From Allorhizobium borbori (lineage in GTDB: Bacteria > Pseudomonadota > Alphaproteobacteria > Rhizobiales > Rhizobiaceae), in assembly GCF_014196535.1 (NCBI RefSeq), contig NZ_JACIDU010000017.1, positions 62,001-126,000 of the forward strand: a stretch of DNA of 64,000 nucleotides, read 5' to 3'. The notes beneath the pieces were generated by a model. The model worked only from the letters and a program-made list of their open reading frames with translations, was not told the DNA's origin and did not search any database. The position numbers were made by a program, and so were the translations under genes. This document shows, piece after piece, positions 12,088 through 20,710 of this stretch; position 1 is the stretch's first letter, and every line of letters begins with the position of its first letter.

Positions 12088-12109
12088 CGGGGGCCTCTGG
12101 CCCCCGTTT
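12088..12109 (+). terminator. Intrinsic terminator after murB
   Basis: An 8-bp perfect GC stem CGGGGGCC / GGCCCCCG (12088-12095 and 12099-12106) with a 3-base loop is followed by TTTC. It closes the ftsL-to-murB block and separates it from aqpZ, so ddl-ftsQAZ must be served by another promoter or by readthrough. Confidence 0.85.
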
Positions 12110-12181
12110 CCATTTATGGATGTTTCACAGCGCTTAAATATTCATATTCGGTTCAACTTTGCCGCGATAAGTCCCAATCGT

Positions 12182-12233
12182 GGTGGTTGCGTCGCTGCGG
12201 GCGGGGATTTGCCCGACTACGGCGCGAACCACC
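12182..12233 (+). promoter_or_regulatory. Structured leader upstream of aqpZ
   Basis: A 12-bp stem with a single bulged G is formed by GGTGGTTGCGTC (12182-12193) and GGCGCGAACCACC (12221-12233). Inside it lies a second stem CGGGC / GCCCG (12198-12202 and 12211-12215). The structure ends 36 bases before the aqpZ ATG and has no U-tract, so it is not a simple terminator. It may be a regulatory 5' leader or a transcript-stability element. I cannot match it to a known riboswitch class. Confidence 0.45.
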
Positions 12234-12269
12234 TTCACTACCGCAAGATGATGCGGAAAGGAGAGGGAC

Positions 12270-12956
12270 ATGATCAAAAAACTGGGCGCCGAATTTCTCG
12301 GCACTTTCTGGCTTGTGTTCGGCGGCTGCGGCAGCGCGGTTCTGGCTGCGGCTTTTCCTGAGGTCGGTATCGGCCTTCTCGGCGTATCCTTCGCGTTCGG
12401 TCTCACGGTTCTGACGATGGCTTATACTGTCGGCGGTATTTCCGGTGGCCATTTCAACCCGGCGGTTTCCGTCGGCCTCACCGTTGCCGGGCGCTTCCCG
12501 GCATCGAGCCTCGTGCCCTACATCATTGCGCAGGTTCTCGGTGCGATTGCCGCCGCGGGCGTGCTCTACGTCGTCGCCACCGGCAAGGCCGGTGCCGAAC
12601 TTGGCGGCTTCGCCTCGAATGGTTACGGCGAACATTCGCCGGGTGGCTATTCGCTGACGGCGGCGCTCGTCATCGAAGTCGTGCTGACGGCCTTCTTCCT
12701 GCTGATCATTCTCGGCTCCACACATGGCCGCGCGCCGGCGGGTTTCGCACCCATTGCCATCGGTCTCGGCCTGACGCTGATCCACCTGATCTCGATCCCG
12801 GTCACGAACACGTCGGTCAATCCCGCGCGCTCCACGGGGCAGGCGATCTTTGCCGGCGGCTGGGCCATCGAACAGCTCTGGCTGTTCTGGGTCGCGCCGA
12901 TCGTCGGCGCCATCATCGGCGCAGTCGTCTGGAAGGTCGTGGGCGAGAAGGACTGA
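12270..12956 (+). CDS. aqpZ: Aquaporin Z (MIP family water channel)
   Basis: Inner-membrane water channel of 228 aa with six transmembrane helices. Both NPA half-helix motifs are present, HFNPAVS in the first half and SVNPARS in the second. The selectivity-filter Arg follows the second NPA, the classic water-selective pattern rather than a glycerol facilitator. It starts at ATG 12270 after a strong GGAAAGGAGAGG ribosome binding site and is flanked by terminators on both sides, so it is a monocistronic unit inserted between murB and ddl. It has no known enzymatic role in the dcw pathway. Confidence 0.95.
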   Translation: MIKKLGAEFLGTFWLVFGGCGSAVLAAAFPEVGIGLLGVSFAFGLTVLTMAYTVGGISGGHFNPAVSVGLTVAGRFPASSLVPYIIAQVLGAIAAAGVLYVVATGKAGAELGGFASNGYGEHSPGGYSLTAALVIEVVLTAFFLLIILGSTHGRAPAGFAPIAIGLGLTLIHLISIPVTNTSVNPARSTGQAIFAGGWAIEQLWLFWVAPIVGAIIGAVVWKVVGEKD

Positions 12957-12992
12957 GGCGGAACCAACCGGTTTACGGTTTCGTGTTAACGA

Positions 12993-13033
12993 AGCCCCCG
13001 TGGTCTCCATGCCACGGGGGCTCTGTTTTTCTT
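12993..13033 (+). terminator. Intrinsic terminator after aqpZ
   Basis: An 11-bp stem (12993-13003 with 13012-13022; core GCCCCCGTGG / CCACGGGGGC), 8-base loop and a downstream CTGTTTTTCTT tract. It isolates aqpZ from ddl. Confidence 0.9.
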
Positions 13034-13144
13034 AAAGTTTTGAATCAGAATCTTGATCTGTCGCCAAGGCTCTGATTCTTGTGGATAATCCATTGAGTGA
13101 CTTGATTCGGTTTTTGAGGGCTTTTTTCCGGCGCTCAGGTCCAG

Positions 13145-13180
13145 GGTTAACGTTAGTAAACGCTTCATTAACCTTAATGT
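13145..13180 (+). promoter_or_regulatory. TTAA-rich element upstream of ddl-ftsQA (CtrA-like half sites)
   Basis: The 245-bp stretch between the aqpZ terminator and ddl contains GTTAAC (13146-13151), GTAAAC (13156-13161) and an inverted repeat CATTAA-CC-TTAATG (13166-13179). Alphaproteobacterial CtrA recognises TTAA-N7-TTAA(C)-type sites and controls division genes in Caulobacter and rhizobia. None of the spacings here is a perfect full site, so this is only a candidate. The rest of the interval holds no gene that I can support. Confidence 0.3.
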
Positions 13181-13278
13181 CGTTTGAATGGGGTCAATGG
13201 CGGAGAGTGGGCGATTCCCTTCTTCGCCGGTGTCTTTAGGTCTCGGCCGGCGTTCTGCGGCATATTGAGGGTCAAGTG

Positions 13279-14205
13279 ATGAGCGGCAAGCATGTAGCTG
13301 TCCTGATGGGCGGATTTTCCTCGGAGCGGCCGGTGAGCCTTGCTTCGGGCAAGGCATGCGCCGATGCGCTGGAAGCCGAGGGCTATCGCGTTACCCGCAT
13401 CGACGTCGAGCGCGATGTCGCCGCCGTTCTGGCCGAGCTTCGTCCCGATGTCGTTTTCAATGCGCTGCACGGTCCGTTCGGCGAGGATGGCACCATTCAG
13501 GGCATTCTCGAATATCTGGAAATTCCCTACACCCATTCCGGTGTGCTGGCTTCCGCGCTTGCCATGGACAAGGGGCAGGCAAAGATCGTTGCCGCCGCCT
13601 CCGGTATTCCGGTGGCGGAAGCCAAGATCATGAACCGCTTCGATTTCGGCAGCGAGCATCCGATCGCGCCGCCTTATGTCGTCAAGCCGGTGCGCGAGGG
13701 CTCGTCCTTCGGTGTCGTCATCGTCAAGGAAGATCAGGCGCATCCGCCCCAGATCCTGACCAGCGACGAATGGCGCTATGGCGATCTCGTCATGGTTGAG
13801 CGCTATATCTATGGGCGCGAGCTGACCTGTGGCGTGATGGGTGACAAAGCGCTGGGCGTGACCGAGGTGTTGCCGCAGGGGCTGGCCTTCTACAATTACG
13901 AATCCAAGTATGCGCCGGGCGGCTCCAAGCATGTCATTCCGGCACAAATTTCACCGAATATTTACCAAAAAGTACAATCCTTGGCCCTGAAGGCTCATCA
14001 GGCTCTCGGGTGCCGTGGCGTCAGCCGCTCCGACTTCCGTTTCGACGACCGTTTCTCCGAAGAGGGGGAGGTGATCTGGCTGGAACTCAATAACCAGCCG
14101 GGCATGACCCCGACGTCTCTGGTTCCGGAAATGGCGCTGCATGCAGGGCTTTCCTTTGGTGAATTTCTCCGGTGGATGGTGGAGGACGCGTCTTGTCAGC
14201 GTTGA
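13279..14205 (+). CDS. ddl: D-alanine:D-alanine ligase
   Basis: ATP-grasp enzyme making the D-Ala-D-Ala dipeptide used by MurF. The 308-aa protein begins with [14 protein letters not shown], has the [15 protein letters not shown] block, the ATP-grasp lid region and the C-terminal [16 protein letters not shown] motif with Mg-binding residues. A GTG at 13276 directly precedes the chosen ATG 13279; either start changes the protein by one residue. First gene of the ddl-ftsQ-ftsA(-ftsZ) block; its end overlaps ftsQ. Confidence 0.97.
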   Translation: MSGKHVAVLMGGFSSERPVSLASGKACADALEAEGYRVTRIDVERDVAAVLAELRPDVVFNALHGPFGEDGTIQGILEYLEIPYTHSGVLASALAMDKGQAKIVAAASGIPVAEAKIMNRFDFGSEHPIAPPYVVKPVREGSSFGVVIVKEDQAHPPQILTSDEWRYGDLVMVERYIYGRELTCGVMGDKALGVTEVLPQGLAFYNYESKYAPGGSKHVIPAQISPNIYQKVQSLALKAHQALGCRGVSRSDFRFDDRFSEEGEVIWLELNNQPGMTPTSLVPEMALHAGLSFGEFLRWMVEDASCQR

Positions 14206-15122
14206 AGGGTAGAAACGGGAAGATGCTGGACGAGCGGGTCGCTATGCCCGCGCTCGACGCCGAACGGCGCGTTCTGCCGCGTCCGCTGCGTCGCGCTTTC
14301 CGTTTCTGCGCCAGCCTTGTCGCTGGCCGCATCGCCATTCCGAATCATACCGGCACGATTGCCGCGCTCGTCTTCTACGGTGCGACGGCTGGCTATGGGG
14401 TCTATGTCGGCGGGCATGCGCCCGTCGTCGAGCAGTCGGTGACGGCTGCGGCCGGTTTCTCCATCGAAGACGTCAAGGTGTCCGGTAATGTCGAGACATC
14501 CGAGATCGACATTCTCCAGCTTCTCGGTCTCGATGGCACGACCTCGCTCGTGGCGCTCGACATCGTCGATGCCCGCAAGAAGCTGCTCGATCTGCCGTGG
14601 ATCAGCGATGTGGAGATCCGCAAGGTCTACCCCGGCACCATCGAGGTGAAGCTGAAGGAGCGTCAGGCCTATGCCATCTGGCAACACGGCACGGAGCTTT
14701 CGCTGATCGAAAAGAGTGGCAGCGTGATTGCGCCGCTGCGCGACAACAAGTTTGCCAGCCTGCCGCTGTTCGTGGGACGCGATGCCGAGCAGGCCGCCGT
14801 GACCTTCGAAACGCTGTTCACCGGCTGGCCGGAACTGCGCGAGCGGGTGAAAGCCTATGTTCGCGTTGCCGGTCGTCGCTGGGATCTGCATCTCGACAAC
14901 GGCGTTGTCATTCGCCTGCCGGAAGAGGGCGTCGATGACGCGCTCGGCCGTCTGGCCCGTCTGGAAGCGCAGCAGAAGGTTCTGGAGCGCGATATCGCCG
15001 CCGTGGACCTCAGACTCAGTGATCGCATGACCATTCAGTTGACGCCGGGTGCGACGGAACGGCGGCAGGTTGCCGTTGACGCGCGCGACAAGGCCCTGAA
15101 GAAAGCGGGGCAGAAGATATGA
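14193..15122 (+). CDS. ftsQ: Cell-division protein FtsQ
   Basis: Bitopic inner-membrane protein of the FtsQLB complex. The product of about 309 aa has a basic cytoplasmic tail, one membrane segment near residues 50-70 ([19 protein letters not shown]), then a POTRA domain ([16 protein letters not shown] onward) and the beta domain. The start is not obvious. TTG 14193 is preferred because GGAGGA lies 7-8 bases upstream; GTG 14172 and ATG 14223 are in-frame alternatives. The start lies inside the end of ddl, and the stop overlaps ftsA by four bases. Identity follows from the POTRA domain plus position. Confidence 0.93.
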   Translation: MSALKGRNGKMLDERVAMPALDAERRVLPRPLRRAFRFCASLVAGRIAIPNHTGTIAALVFYGATAGYGVYVGGHAPVVEQSVTAAAGFSIEDVKVSGNVETSEIDILQLLGLDGTTSLVALDIVDARKKLLDLPWISDVEIRKVYPGTIEVKLKERQAYAIWQHGTELSLIEKSGSVIAPLRDNKFASLPLFVGRDAEQAAVTFETLFTGWPELRERVKAYVRVAGRRWDLHLDNGVVIRLPEEGVDDALGRLARLEAQQKVLERDIAAVDLRLSDRMTIQLTPGATERRQVAVDARDKALKKAGQKI

Positions 15123-16441
15123 GCATTTTCGGTCACAACCATCTCGGCCTGCCGCGCATCAAGCCGCTTTCCTCGAAGCGGACACACATCGTTTCGGTGC
15201 TCGACATCGGCTCGACCAAGGTCGTGGCGATGATCGGCCGTCTGACACCCTGCAAGGAGAGTCACATCCTGCCGGGTCGCACCCATACGATCGAAGTGAT
15301 CGGCATCGGCCACCAGCGCTCGCGGGGCATCAAGTCCGGTGTCATCGCCGATCTCGATGCGGTCGAAAGCGTCATTCGTCTTGCCGTCGATGCGGCCGAG
15401 CGGATGGCGGGCCTGACGGTCGATAGCCTGATCGTCAATGTATCGGCAGGACGCCTGTCGAGCGACATCTACACCGCGACTATCGATCTCGGCGGTCAGG
15501 AAGTGGACGAGAGCGACCTGCGCAAGGTGCTGACGGCGGCAAGTCTCCAGTCGCTGCGTCAGGACCGCGTCGTGCTGCATTCCATGCCGACCGGCTTCTC
15601 GCTGGACGGCGAGCGCGGCATTCGCGATCCGCAGGGCATGTTCGGCGATCTCCTGGGCGTGGACATGCATGTCGTGACCTCCGAGCGTGCGGCTCTGAAG
15701 AACCTGGAGCTGGCGATCAATCGCGCGCATCTTTCCGTCGAAGGCATTGTCGCGACACCCTATGCAAGCGGTCTTGCCGCACTGGTGGACGACGAGGTCG
15801 AGCTTGGCTGCGCTGCCATCGACATGGGCGGCGGCACCACGACCATTTCCGTTTTCGCCGAGGGCCGTCTGGTCCACACCGACGCCATCAGCCTGGGCGG
15901 CAACCATGTGACGATGGATCTGGCACGCGGTCTTTCAACCCGTATCGAGGATGCCGAGCGTATCAAGGTGGTGCATGGTTCCTCGCTTTCGACCGGTGCG
16001 GACGAACGCGAAGTCGTTTCCGTTCCGCCGATCGGTGAGGATGATCGTGATCAGCCCATTCAGGTCTCGCGTTCGCTGGTCACGCGCATCGTGCGCGCCC
16101 GCATCGAGGAAACGCTGGAACTGATCCGTGACCGTATCCAGAAATCGGGTTTCAGCCCGATCGTCGGAAAACGGGTCGTGCTGACCGGCGGCGCAAGCCA
16201 GCTTACAGGTCTGTCCGATACAGCCCGGCGCATTCTCGCCCGCAATGTGCGGATCGGTCGCCCGATGGGGGTTTCCGGCTTGCCGGCGGCGGCCAAGGGC
16301 CCGGCCTTTTCGACGGCGGTCGGCCTGATGATCTATCCGCAGGTCGCGGAGATGGAAACCTATGCCAACGTTGGTTCCTCGCTGCTGATCGGCGGCGGAC
16401 GGATTGCCCGCGTGGGGCGTTGGATCAAGGAAAGTTTCTGA
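15119..16441 (+). CDS. ftsA: Cell-division actin homologue FtsA
   Basis: Actin-fold ATPase that tethers FtsZ filaments to the membrane. The 440-aa product shows the ASKHA phosphate-1 loop VLDIGSTKVVAMIG, the SHS2/1C region and the phosphate-2 loop AAIDMGGGTTTISVF, plus the adenosine motif VVLTGGASQLTG. The C-terminus ends with a basic amphipathic stretch (IARVGRWIKESF), the membrane-targeting sequence expected in FtsA. Overlaps ftsQ by four bases; 90 bp to ftsZ. Confidence 0.96.
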   Translation: MSIFGHNHLGLPRIKPLSSKRTHIVSVLDIGSTKVVAMIGRLTPCKESHILPGRTHTIEVIGIGHQRSRGIKSGVIADLDAVESVIRLAVDAAERMAGLTVDSLIVNVSAGRLSSDIYTATIDLGGQEVDESDLRKVLTAASLQSLRQDRVVLHSMPTGFSLDGERGIRDPQGMFGDLLGVDMHVVTSERAALKNLELAINRAHLSVEGIVATPYASGLAALVDDEVELGCAAIDMGGGTTTISVFAEGRLVHTDAISLGGNHVTMDLARGLSTRIEDAERIKVVHGSSLSTGADEREVVSVPPIGEDDRDQPIQVSRSLVTRIVRARIEETLELIRDRIQKSGFSPIVGKRVVLTGGASQLTGLSDTARRILARNVRIGRPMGVSGLPAAAKGPAFSTAVGLMIYPQVAEMETYANVGSSLLIGGGRIARVGRWIKESF

Positions 16442-16488
16442 GCCGCGCGCATGACGGCGCGCAGTTCAAGTCAACAGTTGCAATGAAT

Positions 16489-16513
16489 TTGGCCGGCATG
16501 GCGATGCGGCCAA
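16489..16513 (+). promoter_or_regulatory. Hairpin in the ftsA-ftsZ gap
   Basis: TTGGCC (16489-16494) pairs with GGCCAA (16508-16513), and GCAT with ATGC inside it, giving a 10-bp stem with one bulged G and a GGCG loop. It ends immediately before the AAGGGGAAAGGAA ribosome binding site of ftsZ and is not followed by a U-tract. It could affect ftsZ translation or mRNA processing. No protein is encoded in this 90-bp gap. Confidence 0.4.
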
Positions 16514-16531
16514 GGGGAAAGGAACCGGAGC

Positions 16532-18373
16532 ATGACCATCAAGCTGCAGAAGCCAGACATTACCGAGCTTAAGCCGCGTATCACCGTGTTCGGTGTGGGC
16601 GGCGGTGGCGGCAACGCCGTCAACAACATGATCACCGCAGGTCTCGAAGGCGTCGATTTCGTCGTCGCCAATACCGATGCCCAGGCGCTGACCATGACCA
16701 AGGCCAACCGCATCATCCAGCTCGGCGCCAATGTCACGCAGGGTCTCGGCGCCGGTTCGCAGCCCGAGGTCGGCCGTGCAGCCGCCGAAGAGTGCATCGA
16801 TGAGATCATCGAGCACCTGAACGGTACGCATATGTGCTTCGTCACCGCCGGCATGGGCGGCGGCACCGGCACGGGTGCGGCCCCGGTCGTGGCCCAGGCC
16901 GCCCGCAACAAGGGCATCCTGACGGTCGGCGTCGTTACCAAGCCGTTCCACTTCGAAGGCCAGCGCCGCATGCGCCTTGCCGAATCCGGCATCAAGGAAC
17001 TGCAGAAGTCGGTCGATACGCTTATCGTCATCCCGAACCAGAACCTCTTCCGTATCGCCAACGACAAGACCACCTTCGCCGACGCGTTCGCCATGGCCGA
17101 CCAGGTGCTCTATTCCGGCGTTGCCTGCATCACCGACCTAATGGTCAAGGAAGGCCTCATCAACCTCGACTTCGCGGACGTTCGCTCCGTGATGCGCGAG
17201 ATGGGCCGCGCGATGATGGGCACCGGCGAGGCTTCCGGTTCCGGCCGCGCCATGCAGGCTGCCGAAGCAGCGATTGCCAACCCGCTGCTCGACGATGCGT
17301 CGATGAAGGGCGCCCAGGGCCTCCTGATCTCGATCACCGGCGGCCGCGACATGACGCTGTTCGAAGTCGACGAAGCCGCGACTCGCATCCGTGAAGAAGT
17401 CGATCCGGATGCCAACATCATTCTCGGCGCCACTTTCGACGAAGCGCTGGAAGGTCTGATCCGTGTGTCGGTCGTCGCCACCGGTATCGACCGTGGTGCG
17501 CAGGTCCAGCCGCAGGATGTCCGTACCGCCGACATTCGCCCGGCTGCCGTTGCCAAGCCGCTGGTTCGCCCGTCGGCCGCCGTTCCGCAGCAGCATGCCC
17601 CGGTTGCAGCCGCTCCGGCTCCGGCCCCCGTCATGCAGGCGCCCGTGCAGCACGCACCGGTTCAGCACGCCCCCGTTGCCCCGGCTCCGAAGCCGGCCTT
17701 CGATCCGGTTGCCGAAACGATCCGCAATGCGGAAGCCGAAATGGAGCGCGAGCTTCAGATGGCCGTATCGCACCAGCAGCACAACGCCTACGCTCCGGCG
17801 CCGCAACCGGTTGCCCAGCAGCCGGTTCAGGATGAATTCCGTCCGCAGAGCCGCCTGTTCGGAGCCGCACCGGCTGCACCGGCACCGGCGCCGCAGCCCG
17901 CTCCGATGCAGACCCAGATGCACGCTCCGGCCGCTTCGGTTGCCGCACCGCGCGTTCCCCCGGTCATGAGCCAGCCGGCTCCGGTCATGGCCGAGCAGGC
18001 CGCCCCGGTGATCCGTCAGACGATCGAGCCGGTTCGCATGCCGAAGGTCGAAGACTTTCCGCCGGTCGTGAAGGCCGAGATGGAACACCGCTCGCACGCA
18101 GCTCCGGCTCACACTGAGGAGCGTGGCCCGATGGGTCTCCTGAAGCGGATCACGAATTCGCTCGGTCGTCGCGATGAGGAAGACCATGCCGCTGCGGCTG
18201 CTCCGGCCGCCGCGCCGGTTGCCCAGCAGCGCCGTCCGCTGTCCGCCGAAGCGAGCCTTTATGCACCGCGTCGCGGCCAGCTCGACGATCAGGGCCGCTC
18301 CATCCCGCAGTCCTCCATGGGCGAGGATGAGCAGCTCGAAATCCCGGCCTTCCTGCGCCGTCAGACGAACTGA
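16532..18373 (+). CDS. ftsZ: Cell-division tubulin homologue FtsZ
   Basis: GTPase that polymerises into the Z-ring. The 613-aa protein has an N-terminal GTPase domain with [13 protein letters not shown], the tubulin signature [10 protein letters not shown] near residues 109-118 and the T7 loop [11 protein letters not shown]. The folded core ends near residue 315 and is followed by a linker of over 250 residues, rich in Pro, Ala and Gln, as in rhizobial FtsZ and far longer than the linker of about 50 residues in E. coli. The last residues [10 protein letters not shown] are the conserved C-terminal peptide that binds FtsA and other partners. A strong SD precedes ATG 16532 and a terminator follows. 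Confidence 0.98.
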   Translation: MTIKLQKPDITELKPRITVFGVGGGGGNAVNNMITAGLEGVDFVVANTDAQALTMTKANRIIQLGANVTQGLGAGSQPEVGRAAAEECIDEIIEHLNGTHMCFVTAGMGGGTGTGAAPVVAQAARNKGILTVGVVTKPFHFEGQRRMRLAESGIKELQKSVDTLIVIPNQNLFRIANDKTTFADAFAMADQVLYSGVACITDLMVKEGLINLDFADVRSVMREMGRAMMGTGEASGSGRAMQAAEAAIANPLLDDASMKGAQGLLISITGGRDMTLFEVDEAATRIREEVDPDANIILGATFDEALEGLIRVSVVATGIDRGAQVQPQDVRTADIRPAAVAKPLVRPSAAVPQQHAPVAAAPAPAPVMQAPVQHAPVQHAPVAPAPKPAFDPVAETIRNAEAEMERELQMAVSHQQHNAYAPAPQPVAQQPVQDEFRPQSRLFGAAPAAPAPAPQPAPMQTQMHAPAASVAAPRVPPVMSQPAPVMAEQAAPVIRQTIEPVRMPKVEDFPPVVKAEMEHRSHAAPAHTEERGPMGLLKRITNSLGRRDEEDHAAAAAPAAAPVAQQRRPLSAEASLYAPRRGQLDDQGRSIPQSSMGEDEQLEIPAFLRRQTN

Positions 18374-18398
18374 GGCCTTAGCGCCGAACCCTTTGAAG

Positions 18399-18428
18399 AG
18401 CCCGGGCGGAAACGTCCGGGCTTTTTGT
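18399..18428 (+). terminator. Intrinsic terminator after ftsZ
   Basis: A 10-bp stem AGCCCGGGCG / CGTCCGGGCT (one G-U pair) with a GAAA tetraloop (18399-18422) followed by TTTTGTTT. It ends the ddl-ftsZ block. The 225 bp from here to lpxC hold no gene; AT-rich sequence with possible but poor promoter matches is present. Confidence 0.92.
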
Positions 18429-18653
18429 TTCAGTGCCTTGGAGAAAGGTTGAAAAGCCTTTTATTTCCAGTGTGATGATTTCGTTACAATGCGAAAGAAA
18501 CAGTGATTTGGATTGTGTCGAGACGAGACGTATGAAGACGATATGACATGCGTGCAGATGACTCGATGCGCATGCCGCGCCAGTTGGGCGCGAGGGGAAA
18601 TGGAGAGCCGGAACACGAGATGTTTCGCGATCCAAGCAAGCAAGGTGAAATGA

Positions 18654-19607
18654 ATGTCTCTGGGATTGCTGGGTTTTCAAACGACGATTGCAACATCCGT
18701 TACCCTTTCGGGTATCGGCGTTCACTCCGGCGCTCCCGTTACGCTGACGTTTCATCCGGCTGAAGCCGGCTCGGGCATCGTTTTCAATCGCCTCCACGCC
18801 GATGGTTCGGTGACCGAGCTCAAGGCCGTGTCCTCGCAGGTTGGCGCCACCGACCTTTCCACCGTTCTCGGCTTCACGCCGGCCCGGTCCGTTGCCACCA
18901 TCGAACATGTGATGGCCGCGCTCTACGCGCTTGGCATCGACAACATTACCGTCGAGGTTGATTCGGCCGAGATGCCGATCATGGACGGTTCCTCGCGCAT
19001 GTTCATCGACGCCATCGAGCAGGTTGGCATCACCTCGCTGGGCGTCAAGCGCCGCTATATCCGCGTCATCAAGCCGGTTCGTATCGAGCAGGGCGCAAGC
19101 TGGGCTGAATTCCGCCCCTATGACGGCACCCGCTTCGAGGTTGAGATCGATTTCGACAGCCCGGCCATCGGTCGGCAGAAGTGGGAAGGGGACCTGACGG
19201 CTTCCACCTTCAAGGACGAGCTTTCCCGTGCCCGCACCTTCGGTTTCATGCGCGATGTGGAGCGCCTGTGGGCTGCCGGCTATGCGCTCGGTTCCTCGCT
19301 TGAAAATTCCGTCGTCATTTCCGACGACAACAGCATCGTGAATGTCGAAGGCCTGCGCTACGAGGACGAATTCGTTCGCCACAAGTCGCTTGATGCCGTG
19401 GGCGATCTGGCGCTTGCCGGCGCGCAGTTCATCGGCTGTTACCGTTCGTATCGTGGTGGTCACAAGGTCAACGCCATCGCGCTCAAGGCTCTTCTGTCCG
19501 ACGTTTCGGCTTATGAAGTCGTCGAGGCTCCAGCCCGCAGCCAGCGCGTTCGCGCCCGCGAATTCGTCGCTGTCAATGCACCGGGCTTTGCGCCCTGGTC
19601 TGCCTGA
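18654..19607 (+). CDS. lpxC: UDP-3-O-acyl-N-acetylglucosamine deacetylase LpxC
   Basis: Zinc amidase catalysing the first committed step of lipid A synthesis. The 317-aa protein contains GIGVHSGAPVTLTFHPA, the zinc-ligand motif TIEHVMAALYALG and HKSLDAVGDLAL from about residue 243, which supplies the second zinc-binding and catalytic set. The start is ATG 18654, giving MSLGLLGFQTTIAT. It is separated from ftsZ by a terminator and followed by its own terminator, so it appears monocistronic. lpxC downstream of ftsZ is the usual proteobacterial order. Confidence 0.97.
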   Translation: MSLGLLGFQTTIATSVTLSGIGVHSGAPVTLTFHPAEAGSGIVFNRLHADGSVTELKAVSSQVGATDLSTVLGFTPARSVATIEHVMAALYALGIDNITVEVDSAEMPIMDGSSRMFIDAIEQVGITSLGVKRRYIRVIKPVRIEQGASWAEFRPYDGTRFEVEIDFDSPAIGRQKWEGDLTASTFKDELSRARTFGFMRDVERLWAAGYALGSSLENSVVISDDNSIVNVEGLRYEDEFVRHKSLDAVGDLALAGAQFIGCYRSYRGGHKVNAIALKALLSDVSAYEVVEAPARSQRVRAREFVAVNAPGFAPWSA

Positions 19608-19629
19608 GGCTGAAAAGATCGAGATTCGA

Positions 19630-19663
19630 AAGCCCGCAGGCCTCAGGCATGCGGGCTTTTTCT
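19630..19663 (+). terminator. Intrinsic terminator after lpxC
   Basis: A 9-bp stem AAGCCCGCA / TGCGGGCTT (19630-19638 and 19650-19658), whose loop can itself form GCC/GGC, followed by TTTCTT. Separates lpxC from bamD. Confidence 0.88.
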
Positions 19664-19830
19664 TGGGGGTCGTGGGGCCGCAACCGACAGATTTTGCGCA
19701 GTAAATTGGCGGTCTGCCACAAAAATGCGTAATTGCACCATCATTGCGTTGCCCTCCTGCTGCTTTTGTGGCTAGAAACGCCAGTCATCAAGTGGCGCAC
19801 GGGCAGGGCGCGGCAAACGGGATCCGTTCT

Positions 19831-20697
19831 ATGAGCAATGCAATTTCCGGCATGACGAAGACGACGCTGAGAGCGATCATGCTGACGCTCGCCTTGGGCG
19901 GGGCGGGCGCGGGTCTTGCCGGCTGCCAGTCCGACAAGGATATCGACATCACCAAGCTGGTGCCGGAAAGCGATCCGCCGGATGTGCTCTACAATCAGGG
20001 CCTTGCCAACATCAAGGCCGGCAAGATGCCGGAAGCCAGCCGCAAGTTCCTTGCCGTCGACCGCCAGTATCCGTTTACGGAATGGTCGCGCAAGGCGCTG
20101 GTCATGACCACCTTCACCAATTACCGCATGGGTCGCTCGGACGAGGCGGTTGCCGCTGGCCAGCGCTATCTGCAGCAATATCCGCGTTCGCAGGACAGCG
20201 CCTATGTGCAGTACCTGATCGGTCTGGCCTATTCGCGCCAGATTGCCTCGGTGACGCAGGATCAGGGTTCTGCCCGCAAGACCATCGACGCCATGCAGAA
20301 GGTCGTGAACGACTATCCGGACTCCGAATATGTCGATGATGCGCAGGCGAAGATCCGCTTTGCCCGTGACCAGCTCGCCGGCAAGGAAATGCAGGTGGGC
20401 CGCTACTATCTCGAGCGCAAGGAATATCTGGCGGCCATTTCGCGCTTCCGGGCCGTGGTGGAGCAGTACAACAACACCAATCAGGTGGAAGAGGCGCTGG
20501 CCCGTCTGACCGAGGCTTATTACGCGATGGGCCTGACCGACGAGGCGCAGACCGCCGCCGCCGTTCTCGGCCGCAACTATCCCGACAGCCAGTGGTATGC
20601 AGATTCCTTCAAGCTGCTGAAGAGTGCCGGTCATGAGCCGCGCGAAAACACCGGCTCCTGGATTTCCAGAGCGGGCAAGAAGCTCGTTGGCGCTTGA
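19831..20697 (+). CDS. bamD: Outer-membrane assembly lipoprotein BamD (ComL/YfiO)
   Basis: Component of the BAM complex that folds beta-barrel proteins into the outer membrane. The 288-aa product has a signal peptide ending in the lipobox LAGC, so Cys near residue 32 is the predicted lipidated N-terminus, followed by TPR-like repeats ([20 protein letters not shown] and later copies). I chose ATG 19831, giving [21 protein letters not shown] 19852 is an alternative. A longer upstream frame lacks a suitable signal. Thirteen bases separate it from recN, so they are probably co-transcribed. Confidence 0.93.
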   Translation: MSNAISGMTKTTLRAIMLTLALGGAGAGLAGCQSDKDIDITKLVPESDPPDVLYNQGLANIKAGKMPEASRKFLAVDRQYPFTEWSRKALVMTTFTNYRMGRSDEAVAAGQRYLQQYPRSQDSAYVQYLIGLAYSRQIASVTQDQGSARKTIDAMQKVVNDYPDSEYVDDAQAKIRFARDQLAGKEMQVGRYYLERKEYLAAISRFRAVVEQYNNTNQVEEALARLTEAYYAMGLTDEAQTAAAVLGRNYPDSQWYADSFKLLKSAGHEPRENTGSWISRAGKKLVGA

Positions 20698-20710
20698 TAA
20701 CGGATAGGCC

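Noticed and set aside
12076-12406. Several short frames between murB and aqpZ
   Set aside because: They run through the terminator and the structured leader and into aqpZ in the wrong frame.
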